Shown: piece by piece, positions 35,639 through 45,521 of the stretch
Layout: each line of letters begins with the position of its first letter
Numbering within the stretch: the stretch's first letter is position 1
Source: Enterobacterales bacterium
GTDB taxonomy: Bacteria; Pseudomonadota; Gammaproteobacteria; Enterobacterales; Enterobacteriaceae
Reading direction: 5' to 3'
Length of the DNA stretch: 64,000 nucleotides
NCBI GenBank assembly: GCA_015654925.1
Contig: JAATFX010000060.1
Coordinates: forward strand, 62,001-126,000
Position numbers and translations under genes: made by a program
Notes under the pieces: model-generated
The model's database searches: none
What the model was told of the DNA's origin: nothing
What the model saw: only the letters and a program-made list of their open reading frames with translations

Positions 35639-36740
35639 CGAATACCGCCAGCCCGAGCTGGTTAAGGCGCTGGTGGCCCGCATCGCGCAGCGCATGGCGC
35701 AGACGGCATTTACCGCCGAACATCCGCTGCAAGTGATGGAAGTCTGCGGCGGCCACACCCACGCCATCTTTAAATTCGGACTCGATAAACTGCTGCCGCC
35801 GGCCCTGGAATTTATTCATGGTCCCGGCTGCCCGGTGTGCGTGCTGCCGGCCGGCCGGATTGACGCCTGCCTGGAAATCGCCCTGCGCCCGGAAGTGATT
35901 TTTTGCACCTTCGGCGACGCCATGCGCGTGCCCGGGCGCAACGGGTCGCTGCTCACCGCCCGCCAGCAGGGGGCCGACGTGCGCATGGTCTGGTCGCCCC
36001 TCGATGCGCTGGCCATCGCCAAACGGCATCCCGATCGGCAGGTGGTGTTTTTCGGCATCGGGTTTGAAACCACCATGCCCGCCAGCGCGATCACCCTGCA
36101 ACAGGCGCGCGCCGACGGGGTGGAAAATTTCTTCCTGTTTTGCCAGCACATTACCCTGATGCCGACCCTCAAGAGCCTGCTGGCGCAGCCGGATGTGCGC
36201 ATCGACGGCTTTATCGCGCCGGGCCACGTCAGCATGGTGATTGGCGAACAGCCCTTTGCTTATATCAGCGACGTCTGCCGTAAACCGGTGGTGGTCACCG
36301 GCTTTGAGCCGGGCGATATTCTGCAGGGGCTGTTAATGCTTATCGAGCAGTACGCCGACGGACGCTGCGCGGTGGAAAACCAGTATCGGCGCGTGGTGCC
36401 GCAGCAGGGCAATAACCTGGCGCAGCGCGCCATGGACGAGGTGTTTATTACCGAAGGCGCCAGCGAGTGGCGCGGCCTGGGGGTGATTGACGACTCCTGC
36501 GTGCGCCTGCGCCGGGACTGGCTGGCCTTCGACGCGGAACGGCGCTTTAATCCCACGCAGCACCCGGTGGCGGACGACCCCCGCGCGCGCTGCGGCGCGG
36601 TGCTGACCGGGCGCTGCAAGCCGGCGGACTGTCCGCTGTTTGGCAATGTATGCACGCCGGAAAATGCGTTCGGCGCGCTGATGGTTTCTTCAGAAGGCGC
36701 GTGCGCCGCCTGGTATCAATATCGTCGGAGTGAGGCATGA
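35625..36740 (+). CDS. hypD: Hydrogenase Fe-ligand scaffold HypD
   Basis: 371-residue [4Fe-4S] protein on which the Fe(CN)2CO group is built. Motifs: [36 protein letters not shown] and the cluster-binding C-terminus [23 protein letters not shown]. It overlaps both hypC (14 bases) and hypE (4 bases, ATGA). Confidence 0.95.
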   Translation: MRFVDEYRQPELVKALVARIAQRMAQTAFTAEHPLQVMEVCGGHTHAIFKFGLDKLLPPALEFIHGPGCPVCVLPAGRIDACLEIALRPEVIFCTFGDAMRVPGRNGSLLTARQQGADVRMVWSPLDALAIAKRHPDRQVVFFGIGFETTMPASAITLQQARADGVENFFLFCQHITLMPTLKSLLAQPDVRIDGFIAPGHVSMVIGEQPFAYISDVCRKPVVVTGFEPGDILQGLLMLIEQYADGRCAVENQYRRVVPQQGNNLAQRAMDEVFITEGASEWRGLGVIDDSCVRLRRDWLAFDAERRFNPTQHPVADDPRARCGAVLTGRCKPADCPLFGNVCTPENAFGALMVSSEGACAAWYQYRRSEA

Positions 36741-37750
36741 ACAAACGGATTACGCTGGCGCACGGCAACGGCGGCGGCGCCATGCAGGCGCTGATCGGCG
36801 GGGTGTTTATCAACGCTTTTGACAACCCGCTGCTTAGCACCGGCGAAGACCAGGCCCGCCTGCCGATAAGCGAACTCAGCCGGTCGGGGGACCGGCTGGC
36901 GTTCACCACCGATAGCTATGTGGTCGATCCGCTGTTTTTCCCCGGCGGCGACATCGGCAAGCTGGCGGTGTGCGGCACCGCTAACGATCTGGCGGTAAGC
37001 GGCGCCACGCCGCGCTGGCTCTCCTGCGGATTTATACTCGAAGAAGGCCTGCCGCTGGAGATCCTGCAGCGGGTGGTGGATTCCATGGCCGCCACCGCCC
37101 GGACCGCCGGCATCCAGATCGTGACCGGCGATACCAAAGTAGTGCCTCACGGCGCGGTGGACAAACTGTTTATCAATACCGCGGGGCTGGGAGTCATCCC
37201 CACGGCGGTGGATTGGAGCGTCGCCCATATTCGCGCCGGGGATCGCATTCTGGTCAGCGGCACCCTGGGGGATCACGGCGCCACCATTCTTAATCTGCGG
37301 GAAAATCTCGGCATGGAAGCGGATCTGGTCAGCGACTGCGCGGTGCTGGCCCCGCTGATCGCCCCTTTGCGCGATATTCCCGGCGTACGGACCCTGCGCG
37401 ACGCCACCCGCGGCGGCGTCGCCGCCATCCTGCATGAATTCACCCGCGGCAGCGGCTGCGGCATGAGCATCGATGAGGCCGCTCTGCCGGTGAAAACCCT
37501 GGTCCGCGGCTTATGCGAACTGCTGGGGCTGGAAGCGCTGAATTTCGCCAATGAAGGCAAACTGGTACTGGTGGTGAGCCCCGAGGCGGAGCCGGCGGTG
37601 CTGGCGGCGCTGCGCCGCCATCCGCTGGGACGCGACGCCGCGGCCATTGGCGAGGTAACCGGCGATAAACAGGTGCGGCTGCGCGGGTTATACGGCGTGA
37701 GCCGGTTGCTCGATTTACCCCACGACGAACCGCTGCCGAGGATTTGTTAA
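36737..37750 (+). CDS. hypE: Carbamoyl-dehydratase HypE
   Basis: 337-residue ATP-dependent enzyme (PurM/SelD fold) that turns the thiocarboxamide on its own C-terminal Cys into thiocyanate for the CN ligands. It ends PRIC, the required terminal Cys. ATP-binding region [22 protein letters not shown] and [10 protein letters not shown] are intact. Confidence 0.95.
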   Translation: MNKRITLAHGNGGGAMQALIGGVFINAFDNPLLSTGEDQARLPISELSRSGDRLAFTTDSYVVDPLFFPGGDIGKLAVCGTANDLAVSGATPRWLSCGFILEEGLPLEILQRVVDSMAATARTAGIQIVTGDTKVVPHGAVDKLFINTAGLGVIPTAVDWSVAHIRAGDRILVSGTLGDHGATILNLRENLGMEADLVSDCAVLAPLIAPLRDIPGVRTLRDATRGGVAAILHEFTRGSGCGMSIDEAALPVKTLVRGLCELLGLEALNFANEGKLVLVVSPEAEPAVLAALRRHPLGRDAAAIGEVTGDKQVRLRGLYGVSRLLDLPHDEPLPRIC

Positions 37751-37763
37751 ACGGGGGGCGATC

Positions 37764-40166
37764 ATGGCCAGTAACGGCATCCTGTTACGGATCAAGGGTA
37801 AAGTGCAGGGCGTCGGTTTCCGGCCGACGGTCTGGCAGGTGGCCCAGCGCCTGGGGCTGGCCGGGGAGGTCAGCAATAACGCCGCCGGGGTCGAGGTTCG
37901 CCTGTGGGGCAGCGACGCCGCGCCGTTTATCGCCGAGCTGCGGCGCAGCTGTCCGCCGCTGGCGGCCATCGACGGCATTGAAACGCTGCCCTGGTCATGG
38001 GCGGATCGGCCGTCGTCGTTTACCATTACCCCCAGCCGGGGCGGCGCTATGGCCACCCAGGTAGTGCCGGACGCCGCCACCTGCGGGCATTGCCTGGCCG
38101 AACTCAACGACCCGGCCAACCGGCGCCGGCATTATCCCTTTATCAACTGCACCCACTGCGGGCCGCGTTTTACGCTGATCCGCCGCATGCCCTACGATCG
38201 GCCGAACACCTCGATGGATGTGTTTGCGCTGTGCCCCGACTGCCGCGCCGAATATCACGATCCCGCCGATCGGCGTTTTCACGCCCAGCCGACCGCCTGC
38301 CCCGTCTGCGGCCCGCGGGTATGGCTGGCGGACGGGGAGGGCGCGATACTGGCCGATAACGATGCCGCCATCGACGCCGCCGCGCGGCGGCTGCGCGCCG
38401 GCGAAATCCTGGCGGTAAAGGGCCTGGGCGGCTTTCATCTGGCCTGCGATGCCGCCGATGGGGCGGCGGTGGCGCGGCTGCGGCGGCGCAAGGACCGGCC
38501 GTCCAAACCCCTGGCGGTGATGGCGCCGGATCTCGCCTGGCTGAATCGCCACTTCGGCGCTATCGATCCGGCGCTTGCCGCCCTGCTGCAATCCCCCGCC
38601 GCGCCCATCGTGCTGATCCCGCTGCCGCCCGGCGCAGGGTCCTGTGCCGGCCCGGCGATGGTGCCGGAGGGGGCGGCGCCGAGCGCCGAGCGGTCAACCT
38701 GGCCGCTGTGCGCGTCCATCGCGCCCGGCCTGGATGAGATTGGCATCATGCTGCCGGCCAATCCGTTGCAACATCTGTTATTACAGCGCGCCGGCCGGCC
38801 GCTGGTCATGACCTCCGGCAACCTTAACGGCCGGCCGCCCGCGCTGGACAATGCCCAGGCGCTGGCGGATTTGGCCGCCAGCGCCGACGGCTGGCTGCTG
38901 CACAATCGCGATATTGTCCAGCGCGCCGACGACTCCCTGGTGCGGCTGACGGGGCAGGGGCTGGAAATGCTGCGCCGCGCGCGGGGATATGTCCCCGATG
39001 CCATCGCCCTGCCGCCCGGATTTGAACGCGCCCCGGCCATCCTGGCCATGGGGGCGGATTTAAAAAATACCTTCTGCCTGCTGCGCGGCGGACAGGCGGT
39101 GCTCAGCCAGCATCTGGGGGATCTGGCCGATGAAGGCATCCAGCGCCAGCAGCAGCAGGCGCTGGCGCTGTTTAGCGCTATCTGGGATTTTGCGCCCGCG
39201 GCGCTGGCGGTGGACGCCCACCCCGGATACCTCAGCCGCCGCTGGGGCCGGACGCTGGCGGCGCAACGGCAATTGCCCTGCATGACGGTGTTGCACCATC
39301 ACGCCCATTTGGCGGCCTGCCTGGCGGAGCACGGCTGGCCGCGCGACGCCGGCCCGGTCATCGGCCTGGCCCTGGACGGCCTGGGCTACGGCGGGCCGCG
39401 CCGGGGCGGCGGGGCGGGGGAGAATCCGGATGCCGATGATTCCGGCCGGCTCTGGGGCGGCGAATGCCTGAAGGTGGATTACCTGGACTGCGAGTGGCTG
39501 GGCGGTTTGCCGGAAGTGGCGCTGCCGGGGGGCGATATGGCGGCGCGCCAGCCGTGGCGCAACTTGCTGGCGCAGTGGCTGCGCTTTGTGCCCGACTGGC
39601 GGGCGCTGCCCGAAGCCGCGGCCATTCCTGCGGCCGACGGCGATCGGCTGGCCCGGGCGGTGGCGCGGGGCATTAACGCGCCCCCGGCATCCTCCGCCGG
39701 GCGCCTGTTCGACGCGGTGGCCGCGGCCTTGGGGATCTGCGCCGCCCACACCAGTTGGGAAGGCGAAGCCGCCTGCCGGCTGGAGGCGCTGGCGCGGCGC
39801 GGGGCGCAACGCGTTGCGTCCGCCGTTTCAATACCCGTCACCCTGCCGCTGCTGGATAACCGCCTGGATCTGGCGACTTTCTGGCGGGAATGGCTCGCCT
39901 GGCGCGCCGACCCGGCCGATCGCGCCTATGCTTTTCATCTGGCGCTGGCGCGGGGGTTTGCCGCGCTGGCCCGCCGGTCGGCAGGGCGTTATGGCCTGGA
40001 TACCGTGGTCTTGTCCGGCGGAGTGCTGCATAACCGCCTGCTGCGGGAGTTGCTGATAGACGAACTGCACGGACTGCGTGTCTTGGTCCCTTCCCGCCTG
40101 CCGGCGGGGGACGGCGGCCTGGCGCTGGGGCAGGCCCTGATCGCCGCCGCCCGTTTAACCTCTTAG
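37764..40166 (+). CDS. hypF: Carbamoyltransferase HypF
   Basis: 800 residues; E. coli HypF is 750. Domains in order: acylphosphatase ([19 protein letters not shown]), two zinc-finger pairs (CGHC...CTHC, CPDC...CPVC), YrdC-like ([12 protein letters not shown]) and Kae1/HypF carbamoyltransferase ([29 protein letters not shown]). Two Gly/Ala/Pro-rich insertions, near residues 290-315 and 545-560, account for most of the extra length and lie in loops. It makes the carbamoyl group handed to HypE. Its stop overlaps the convergent LysR gene by three bases. Confidence 0.94.
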   Translation: MASNGILLRIKGKVQGVGFRPTVWQVAQRLGLAGEVSNNAAGVEVRLWGSDAAPFIAELRRSCPPLAAIDGIETLPWSWADRPSSFTITPSRGGAMATQVVPDAATCGHCLAELNDPANRRRHYPFINCTHCGPRFTLIRRMPYDRPNTSMDVFALCPDCRAEYHDPADRRFHAQPTACPVCGPRVWLADGEGAILADNDAAIDAAARRLRAGEILAVKGLGGFHLACDAADGAAVARLRRRKDRPSKPLAVMAPDLAWLNRHFGAIDPALAALLQSPAAPIVLIPLPPGAGSCAGPAMVPEGAAPSAERSTWPLCASIAPGLDEIGIMLPANPLQHLLLQRAGRPLVMTSGNLNGRPPALDNAQALADLAASADGWLLHNRDIVQRADDSLVRLTGQGLEMLRRARGYVPDAIALPPGFERAPAILAMGADLKNTFCLLRGGQAVLSQHLGDLADEGIQRQQQQALALFSAIWDFAPAALAVDAHPGYLSRRWGRTLAAQRQLPCMTVLHHHAHLAACLAEHGWPRDAGPVIGLALDGLGYGGPRRGGGAGENPDADDSGRLWGGECLKVDYLDCEWLGGLPEVALPGGDMAARQPWRNLLAQWLRFVPDWRALPEAAAIPAADGDRLARAVARGINAPPASSAGRLFDAVAAALGICAAHTSWEGEAACRLEALARRGAQRVASAVSIPVTLPLLDNRLDLATFWREWLAWRADPADRAYAFHLALARGFAALARRSAGRYGLDTVVLSGGVLHNRLLRELLIDELHGLRVLVPSRLPAGDGGLALGQALIAAARLTS

Positions 40167-41095
40167 ACCCACTCCCCGTCCACCAGATCAAGATAGGCCT
40201 GCTGGAGCTGCCCGCAGCGGCTCTTCAGGCGATCGTACAATTGGCGTATCGCGGGTGAAAACTGTTTGCGGTGCGGACAGATAAGATTTAGCGGCACCGA
40301 CTCCCCGCGATACTGTTTCAGGATCACCTGGAGCCTGCCGGCCTGCACATCCTGGCCGACATCCAGCCAGGACTTATAGGCAATCCCCTCGCCGGCGATG
40401 GCCAGGCGGCGCACCACTTCGGCGTCATCGCTGGTCACGCTGCCGCTGATGCCGATAGCCCGCTTGTCCCCGCCCGGATAAAACCGCCATTTATCATAAA
40501 CCCGGCCGCGCAGTACAAAGGTCAGGCAGTTATGCCCGGCCAGATCGTCCAGGGTCAACGGACAGCCGTGTCGCGCCAGATACGCCGGCGATGCCACCGC
40601 TACCCGGCGGTTATCCGCCGCCAGCGGTAGTGCGATATAACTGGCATCGTCCATATGCCCGTAACGAAAAGCCACATCCACCGGATCTTTAAACACATCG
40701 GCGATCTGATCGGATAAATACAGCCGCACATTGAGGTGCGGATGATCGTGGCGAAATTCGGTGATCCAGGGCAATAACACGTTCCGGCCCAAATCTGACG
40801 GCGCGGCGATTTGCAGCATACCGTGCAGTCCGGCCGGTTGCTGGTTCAGTATTTCATGCCCCTCGCGCAGGGTTTGCAGCACTTCGCCGGCGTACGGCAA
40901 ATACTTTTCGCCTTCGGGCGTCAGGCGCAGGCTGCGGGTGGAACGGGCAAACAGCCGGATATTAAGTTCGTGCTCCAGGCGTTTAATCGCCGCGCTGACC
41001 TGGGCGGGCAACAAATCCGCTTCACGGGCCGCATTGGAAAAACTCCCCAGCGCGGCCGAGCGGACAAACAGCGCCAGATCGTCAAGCCTGATCAT
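40163..41095 (-). CDS. LysR-family transcriptional regulator
   Basis: 310-residue regulator with N-terminal HTH ([35 protein letters not shown]) and a LysR substrate domain (CrgA/DmlR-like). Start 41095 (MIRLDD) with GGGA eight bases upstream. It lies 230 bases downstream of, and on the same strand as, the MFS carrier gene, and is convergent with hypF. A role in the hexonate cluster is possible but unproved. Confidence 0.85.
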   Translation of the reverse strand: MIRLDDLALFVRSAALGSFSNAAREADLLPAQVSAAIKRLEHELNIRLFARSTRSLRLTPEGEKYLPYAGEVLQTLREGHEILNQQPAGLHGMLQIAAPSDLGRNVLLPWITEFRHDHPHLNVRLYLSDQIADVFKDPVDVAFRYGHMDDASYIALPLAADNRRVAVASPAYLARHGCPLTLDDLAGHNCLTFVLRGRVYDKWRFYPGGDKRAIGISGSVTSDDAEVVRRLAIAGEGIAYKSWLDVGQDVQAGRLQVILKQYRGESVPLNLICPHRKQFSPAIRQLYDRLKSRCGQLQQAYLDLVDGEWV

Positions 41096-41326
41096 AATGA
41101 TTTCCCATAGCAAAGAGACCGCGGCGCCGTCGCGGCCTGGGTACGATAATGGATTTATATCCCGAGCGTAACGGATTATAGCGCCTAAGCCGGCGCGGGT
41201 TCAGGAAGAAATGTGCCGTCGCGGCGGCGGCACAAATATAAACGGGGGATGGAACGAAGCGTCAAAGAGGCGGCGCGTGGCGGCCCGCGCCCGGGCGCGG
41301 ACCGGCGTGCTTGCGTATGTGCCGGG

Positions 41327-42631
41327 TTATTTCAGCGGGGAAGCGGATAAATCGCCGAGCTGTTTGCCGGCGGGTTTTTTATGGGTAAACCCGGTCAGGG
41401 CGGTCAGTAATACCGCCAGGATCAACGATCCGCCCATAAAGATATAGGACGCGTCGGGGCCCCCGGTCGTGCCGTTAAGGTAACCGACCACCCAGGAGCC
41501 GGCAAACGATCCCAAGGCGCCAAAACTCACGATAAAGGCCATGGCGCCCCCCACCACATTACGCGGAATCAGTTCCGGCACCGCGGCGAAAAACGGGCCG
41601 TACGGGGTATACATGGCGCCGCCGGCAATCACCAGCAGTACATATGACAGCCAGAAGTTGGACGCGCCCAGGGTAAAGGAGCCGATAAAACCGGCCGCGC
41701 CGATGCCCAAAAACAGCAGCACGATTAATTTGCGCTTCTGGAACCGATCGGAAAACCAGGAGGCGGACAACATCAACGGCACGGCCAGCACATAGGGCGC
41801 CGCGGACAGCCAGCCGGTGGCCACGATACCCAGGCCGGAGGCGGTTTTAAGAATGGACGGCAGCCACATAATGAAACCGTACATGCCGATATTCCAGAAA
41901 AAATGGATAAACGACAGGGACAATACCTTTTTGGAACGAAACGCTTCGCTATAGTTTTTAATCGGCGCCATGGCGGTCTGTTCGGCGGCCAGGGCGGCTT
42001 CCAGGTCCGCTTTTTCCCGCTCGGTCAGCCATTTGGCCTCTTTTGGCCGGTCGACAAAGATAAACCACCAGATCGCGGCCCATACGATGGCGGGCAGGCC
42101 TTCCAGGATAAACATACCGCGCCAGCCGAAGGAGTTCACCAGATAGCCCGACACAATCGACATCCATAATACGGTTATCGGATTGCCTAAAAACAGGAAC
42201 GTATTGGCTTTGGAGCGTTCTTGTTTGGTAAACCAATGGCTCAGGAATACCAGCATGGCCGGCATCACCACGCTTTCCGCCACGCCCAGTAAAAAGCGGA
42301 TCACGGCCAGCAGGGTCACGTTATTTACCATGCCGGTGGCGGTGGCCAAAATGCCCCATAAAATCAGGCTGGCAAAGATCAATACCTTGGCGCTGCGTTT
42401 TTCCGCATAGATGCCGCCCGGTATCTGGAAGAAGAAATAACCCAGGAAAAATAGCGCGCCCAGCAGCGATGATACGCCAGGGGTGATATTTAAATCATGG
42501 GCCAATCCCGAGGCCGCGCCGAAACCGTAATTGGCGCGATCGAGGTAAGCCAGGCTGTAAGTGATAAACGCGATCGGGATCAGTTTTTTCCAGCGCACCG
42601 GCGCCAGAGGAGTTTGCATAGGTTGACTCAT
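41327..42631 (-). CDS. MFS transporter, anion:cation symporter family (hexuronate/hexonate type)
   Basis: 434-residue, 12-helix inner-membrane carrier. The signature SLAYLDRANYGFGAASGLAHDLNI and the later FFLGYFFFQIPGGIYAEKRSAK are typical of GudP/GarP/ExuT/DgoT carriers of sugar acids by proton symport. Start at 42631 (MSQPMQ), nine bases after AGGA; ATG 42640 is too close to it. Encoded downstream of the SDR gene on the same strand, 101 bases apart, likely co-transcribed. Confidence 0.88.
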   Translation of the reverse strand: MSQPMQTPLAPVRWKKLIPIAFITYSLAYLDRANYGFGAASGLAHDLNITPGVSSLLGALFFLGYFFFQIPGGIYAEKRSAKVLIFASLILWGILATATGMVNNVTLLAVIRFLLGVAESVVMPAMLVFLSHWFTKQERSKANTFLFLGNPITVLWMSIVSGYLVNSFGWRGMFILEGLPAIVWAAIWWFIFVDRPKEAKWLTEREKADLEAALAAEQTAMAPIKNYSEAFRSKKVLSLSFIHFFWNIGMYGFIMWLPSILKTASGLGIVATGWLSAAPYVLAVPLMLSASWFSDRFQKRKLIVLLFLGIGAAGFIGSFTLGASNFWLSYVLLVIAGGAMYTPYGPFFAAVPELIPRNVVGGAMAFIVSFGALGSFAGSWVVGYLNGTTGGPDASYIFMGGSLILAVLLTALTGFTHKKPAGKQLGDLSASPLK

Positions 42632-42732
42632 GTTGCGCATTCCTAAGTCGTGATAGTTATAATGGCGTTATCGCTGCCGTTATGGGCGCGATGCGGCGCA
42701 ATAGCCCGGCTATGGCGCCCGGAATTTATTCC

Positions 42733-43500
42733 CTACAAAACCGCCAGCCAGCCGCCGTCCACATAGATAATCTGGCCGTTCACGTAATCCGAGGCCGCCG
42801 AGGACAGATAGACCGCGGTACCGATCAACTCCTCGGGTTTGCCCCAGCGCTGCGACGGATTGCTGCTTTTAACCCAGGTATCGAATTCCTGATCTTCAAT
42901 CAGGGCGGTATTCATATCGGTCAGGATATAACCCGGTCCGATGGCATTGGTTTGAATATTGAATTGCGCCCATTCCGCCGCCATGGCGCAGGTCAGCATT
43001 TTTATGCCGCCTTTCGCCGCCGTATACGGAGCTACCGTCGGGCGCGCGGCCTGGCTGGTCAACGAGCCGATATTGATGATTTTTCCGCCCGCGCCGCGCG
43101 CTATCATGCGTTTGGCCGCGGCGCGGGAGACAATAAAGGCGCTGGTCAGGTTGGTATCGATCACCCGCTGCCAATTTTCCAGCGCTAAATCCACCATGGG
43201 CTGCCGGAATTGAATACCGGCGTTATTGATTAAAATATCAATATGCAGCCCCTGCGCGTTGAGCTGGTTAAACGCCTGTTCGACGGCGTGCTCATTGGTG
43301 ACGTCGAACGCCACGCCGTGGGCCTGGTAACCTTGCTCACGCAGCTTTTGCACCGATTCATCCATCAATCCGGCGCGGATATCGTTAAGGATCACGGTAG
43401 CGCCGGCCTTGGCCAGACCCTGCGCGTAGGATAAACCCAAGCCGCGGGCCGATCCGGTGACCAATGAGGTTTTCCCTGCAAGATCAAAAAGTACTGACAT
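42733..43500 (-). CDS. SDR oxidoreductase, gluconate 5-dehydrogenase (IdnO)-like
   Basis: 255-residue short-chain dehydrogenase. Cofactor motif TGSARGLG, catalytic Ser in NIGSLTSQAA, Tyr and Lys in APYTAAKGG, and NNAGIQ. It resembles IdnO along its length (LFDLAGK start, RWGKPEELIGTAVYLSS, VNGQIIYVDGG). Expected reaction: NAD(P)-linked oxidation or reduction of a hexonate such as 5-ketogluconate or fructuronate/mannonate. GAGGATAGGTT precedes the ATG. Divergent from the mannonate-dehydratase-like gene. Confidence 0.87.
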   Translation of the reverse strand: MSVLFDLAGKTSLVTGSARGLGLSYAQGLAKAGATVILNDIRAGLMDESVQKLREQGYQAHGVAFDVTNEHAVEQAFNQLNAQGLHIDILINNAGIQFRQPMVDLALENWQRVIDTNLTSAFIVSRAAAKRMIARGAGGKIINIGSLTSQAARPTVAPYTAAKGGIKMLTCAMAAEWAQFNIQTNAIGPGYILTDMNTALIEDQEFDTWVKSSNPSQRWGKPEELIGTAVYLSSAASDYVNGQIIYVDGGWLAVL

Positions 43501-43553
43501 AACCTATCCTCTTGTTGTAAAAGCCCGGAAATTTAAAAGATGACTAATGACGG

Positions 43554-43569
43554 ACTTGTATGACATCAT
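43554..43569 (+). promoter_or_regulatory. Putative operator, copy 1 of a repeated 16-mer
   Basis: ACTTGTATGACATCAT, 54 bases before the SDR ATG. Contains TTGTATGACA, similar to sites of FadR-type GntR regulators of sugar-acid genes. Copy 2 differs at one base. Confidence 0.5.
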
Positions 43570-43786
43570 TCATATATACGTTGCTTTATGCGCCGCTTGA
43601 AAGCAAATGGCTAAGTTGATTTTTGAAGAGTCGATCACAAAATAGGTTATGACAGTGTTATGTAATTAAATGATTTTTAAAAAAATATTATTTAATATCA
43701 ACAAATTATATTTAATTGTTTGATCTGGTGCACATAATTTTACCTGCCCGCTTTCGGTTGATAGCATACAATGATATAAAATGACA

Positions 43787-43802
43787 ACTTGTAGGACATC
43801 AT
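43787..43802 (+). promoter_or_regulatory. Putative operator, copy 2 of a repeated 16-mer
   Basis: ACTTGTAGGACATCAT, identical to copy 1 at 15 of 16 bases, in the same orientation and 233 bases away. Lies about 134 bases before the dehydratase start. No FadR-type regulator is encoded in the window. Confidence 0.5.
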
Positions 43803-43935
43803 ATGACAGTTAGCGTCGATGTCGTCATCTTCCGGCCGCCGGCTGCCGGTCGCCGGGCAAACGCCGCCCAAGGGCGTTTAATGAATTTATTTATCGCCGT
43901 GCGCTGGGCGATGCGTGAACATTTAAGGAGCTAGA

Positions 43936-45189
43936 GTGGAAAACCTGAAAATAACCAATGTCAAAACCATCCTGACCGCGCCGGGCGGCATCGACCTGGC
44001 GGTGGTCAAGGTGGAAACCAACCAGCCGGGGCTGTACGGCCTGGGCTGCGCCACCTTTACCCAGCGCATTTTTGCGGTTAAAACCGCCATCGACGAGTAT
44101 ATGGCGCCGTTTTTAATCGGTAAGGACCCGGCGCGCATCGAGGATATCTGGCAGTCGGCCTGTGTCAGCGGCTACTGGCGCAGCGGCCCCATAATGAACA
44201 ATGCGCTTTCCGGCGTGGATATGGCCTTGTGGGATATCAAAGGTAAAGTGGCGGGCCTGCCGGTTTACGATTTGCTGGGCGGGAAATGCCGCGACGGCAT
44301 TCCGCTGTACCGGCATACCGACGGCGGCGACGAATTTGAAGTGGAAGATAATATCCGCGCCATGATGGAAGAGGGGTATCAGCACGTACGTTGCCAGATG
44401 GGGATGTACGGCGGCGCGGGCACCGAAGATCTGAAGCTGATCGCGACCCGGCTGGAACGGGCAAAAAATATCCTGCCGAAACGATCGCCGCGCGCCAGCA
44501 CCCCGGGCATTTATTTCGACCCTGACGCGTATGTCAAAAGCGTGCCGCGCTTATTTGAGCACTTGCGCAATAAGCTTGGCTTCGGCATTGAATTTATTCA
44601 TGATGTGCATGAACGGGTCGCGCCCATCGCCGCCATTCATCTGGCCAAGACCCTGGAACAATATGAACTGTTTTATCTTGAAGACCCGGTGGCGCCGGAG
44701 AATATCGAATGGCTGAAGATGCTGCGCGCCCAGTCATCCACCCCGATTGCCATGGGCGAACTATTCACCCATATCAACGAATGGCGTCCGCTTATTACCA
44801 ACAATTTGATCGATTTTATCCGCTGCCATGTCAGCACCATCGGCGGCATCACCCCGGCCAAAAAACTGGCCACGCTGAGCGAGCTGCACGGCGTGCGCAC
44901 CGCTTGGCACGGCCCGGGGGATATTTCCCCTATCGGCGTGGCGGCTAACCTGCACCTGGATTTAAGCGTCACCAATTTGGGTATCCAGGAGTACACGCCG
45001 ATTAATGAGGCGTTGCGCGACGTATTCCCGGGCTGCCACGAAGTGGATAAAGGCTACGCCTACGTCAGCGATAAACCGGGCCTGGGGGTGGATATCGACG
45101 AGGATAAGGCGCGTCTTTACCCCTGCGCCGGCGGCCTGCCGTCATGGACCCTGGCCAGGACCCCGGACGGCAGCGCCGCCCGTCCATAA
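43936..45189 (+). CDS. Enolase-superfamily sugar-acid dehydratase, D-mannonate dehydratase (RspA/ManD) subgroup
   Basis: 417 residues; E. coli RspA is 404. Family signs: DMALWDIKGKVAGLPVYDLLGG, metal ligands in HDVHER, YLEDP and MGELF, and the ManD-type general acid/base stretch WHGPGDISPIG. Expected reaction: D-mannonate (or D-gluconate) to 2-keto-3-deoxy-D-gluconate. Some members are slow or act on other acids, so the substrate is not certain. GTG start at 43936 with AAGGAG five bases away. With the SDR and MFS it forms a divergent hexonate cluster. Confidence 0.85.
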   Translation: MENLKITNVKTILTAPGGIDLAVVKVETNQPGLYGLGCATFTQRIFAVKTAIDEYMAPFLIGKDPARIEDIWQSACVSGYWRSGPIMNNALSGVDMALWDIKGKVAGLPVYDLLGGKCRDGIPLYRHTDGGDEFEVEDNIRAMMEEGYQHVRCQMGMYGGAGTEDLKLIATRLERAKNILPKRSPRASTPGIYFDPDAYVKSVPRLFEHLRNKLGFGIEFIHDVHERVAPIAAIHLAKTLEQYELFYLEDPVAPENIEWLKMLRAQSSTPIAMGELFTHINEWRPLITNNLIDFIRCHVSTIGGITPAKKLATLSELHGVRTAWHGPGDISPIGVAANLHLDLSVTNLGIQEYTPINEALRDVFPGCHEVDKGYAYVSDKPGLGVDIDEDKARLYPCAGGLPSWTLARTPDGSAARP

Positions 45190-45220
45190 CCCGCCTTTTA
45201 TCTCCACTCGTTCCCATCTG

Positions 45221-45250
45221 CCCGGCGGATAATCTCCGTTATCCGCCGGG
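45221..45250 (+). terminator. Hairpin after the mannonate-dehydratase-like gene
   Basis: CCCGGCGGATAA-TCTCCG-TTATCCGCCGGG, a perfect 12-bp stem 31 bases past the stop codon. Strong, but lacks a U-run. The rest of the 45190-45521 gap is AT-rich toward the right and presumably holds the promoter of the next gene. Confidence 0.6.
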
Positions 45251-45521
45251 TTGAGCCCGCTCGAAAACCCTTGCCCGCCGGCGCCGTTTACCGTCCGTGC
45301 CACCCTGTAACCGCCATTTACACTTTGGCGATGTTGGTAACAAAACCCTGCCATTCTCATTGTTATAACGTGCTATAAACAAATAGTTAACATATCAAAA
45401 CCGGCGTTTTTCACGCTATCTACCATCGGGTGACAGGGCGTAATCCCCGGCAGCTTGCCTGACCATAGCTTATTTAGGCGCACTTTATATGCGCGGCCAA
45501 TTTAAAGATAGGACAATGACT

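Larger units (their letters stand above)
43501..43935. other. Divergent regulatory region of the hexonate cluster, no gene
   Basis: 435 AT-rich bases between the SDR gene (minus) and the dehydratase (plus). The only structure I can support is the pair of near-identical 16-bp elements at 43554 and 43787. No open frame or RNA gene recognised. Confidence 0.7.
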
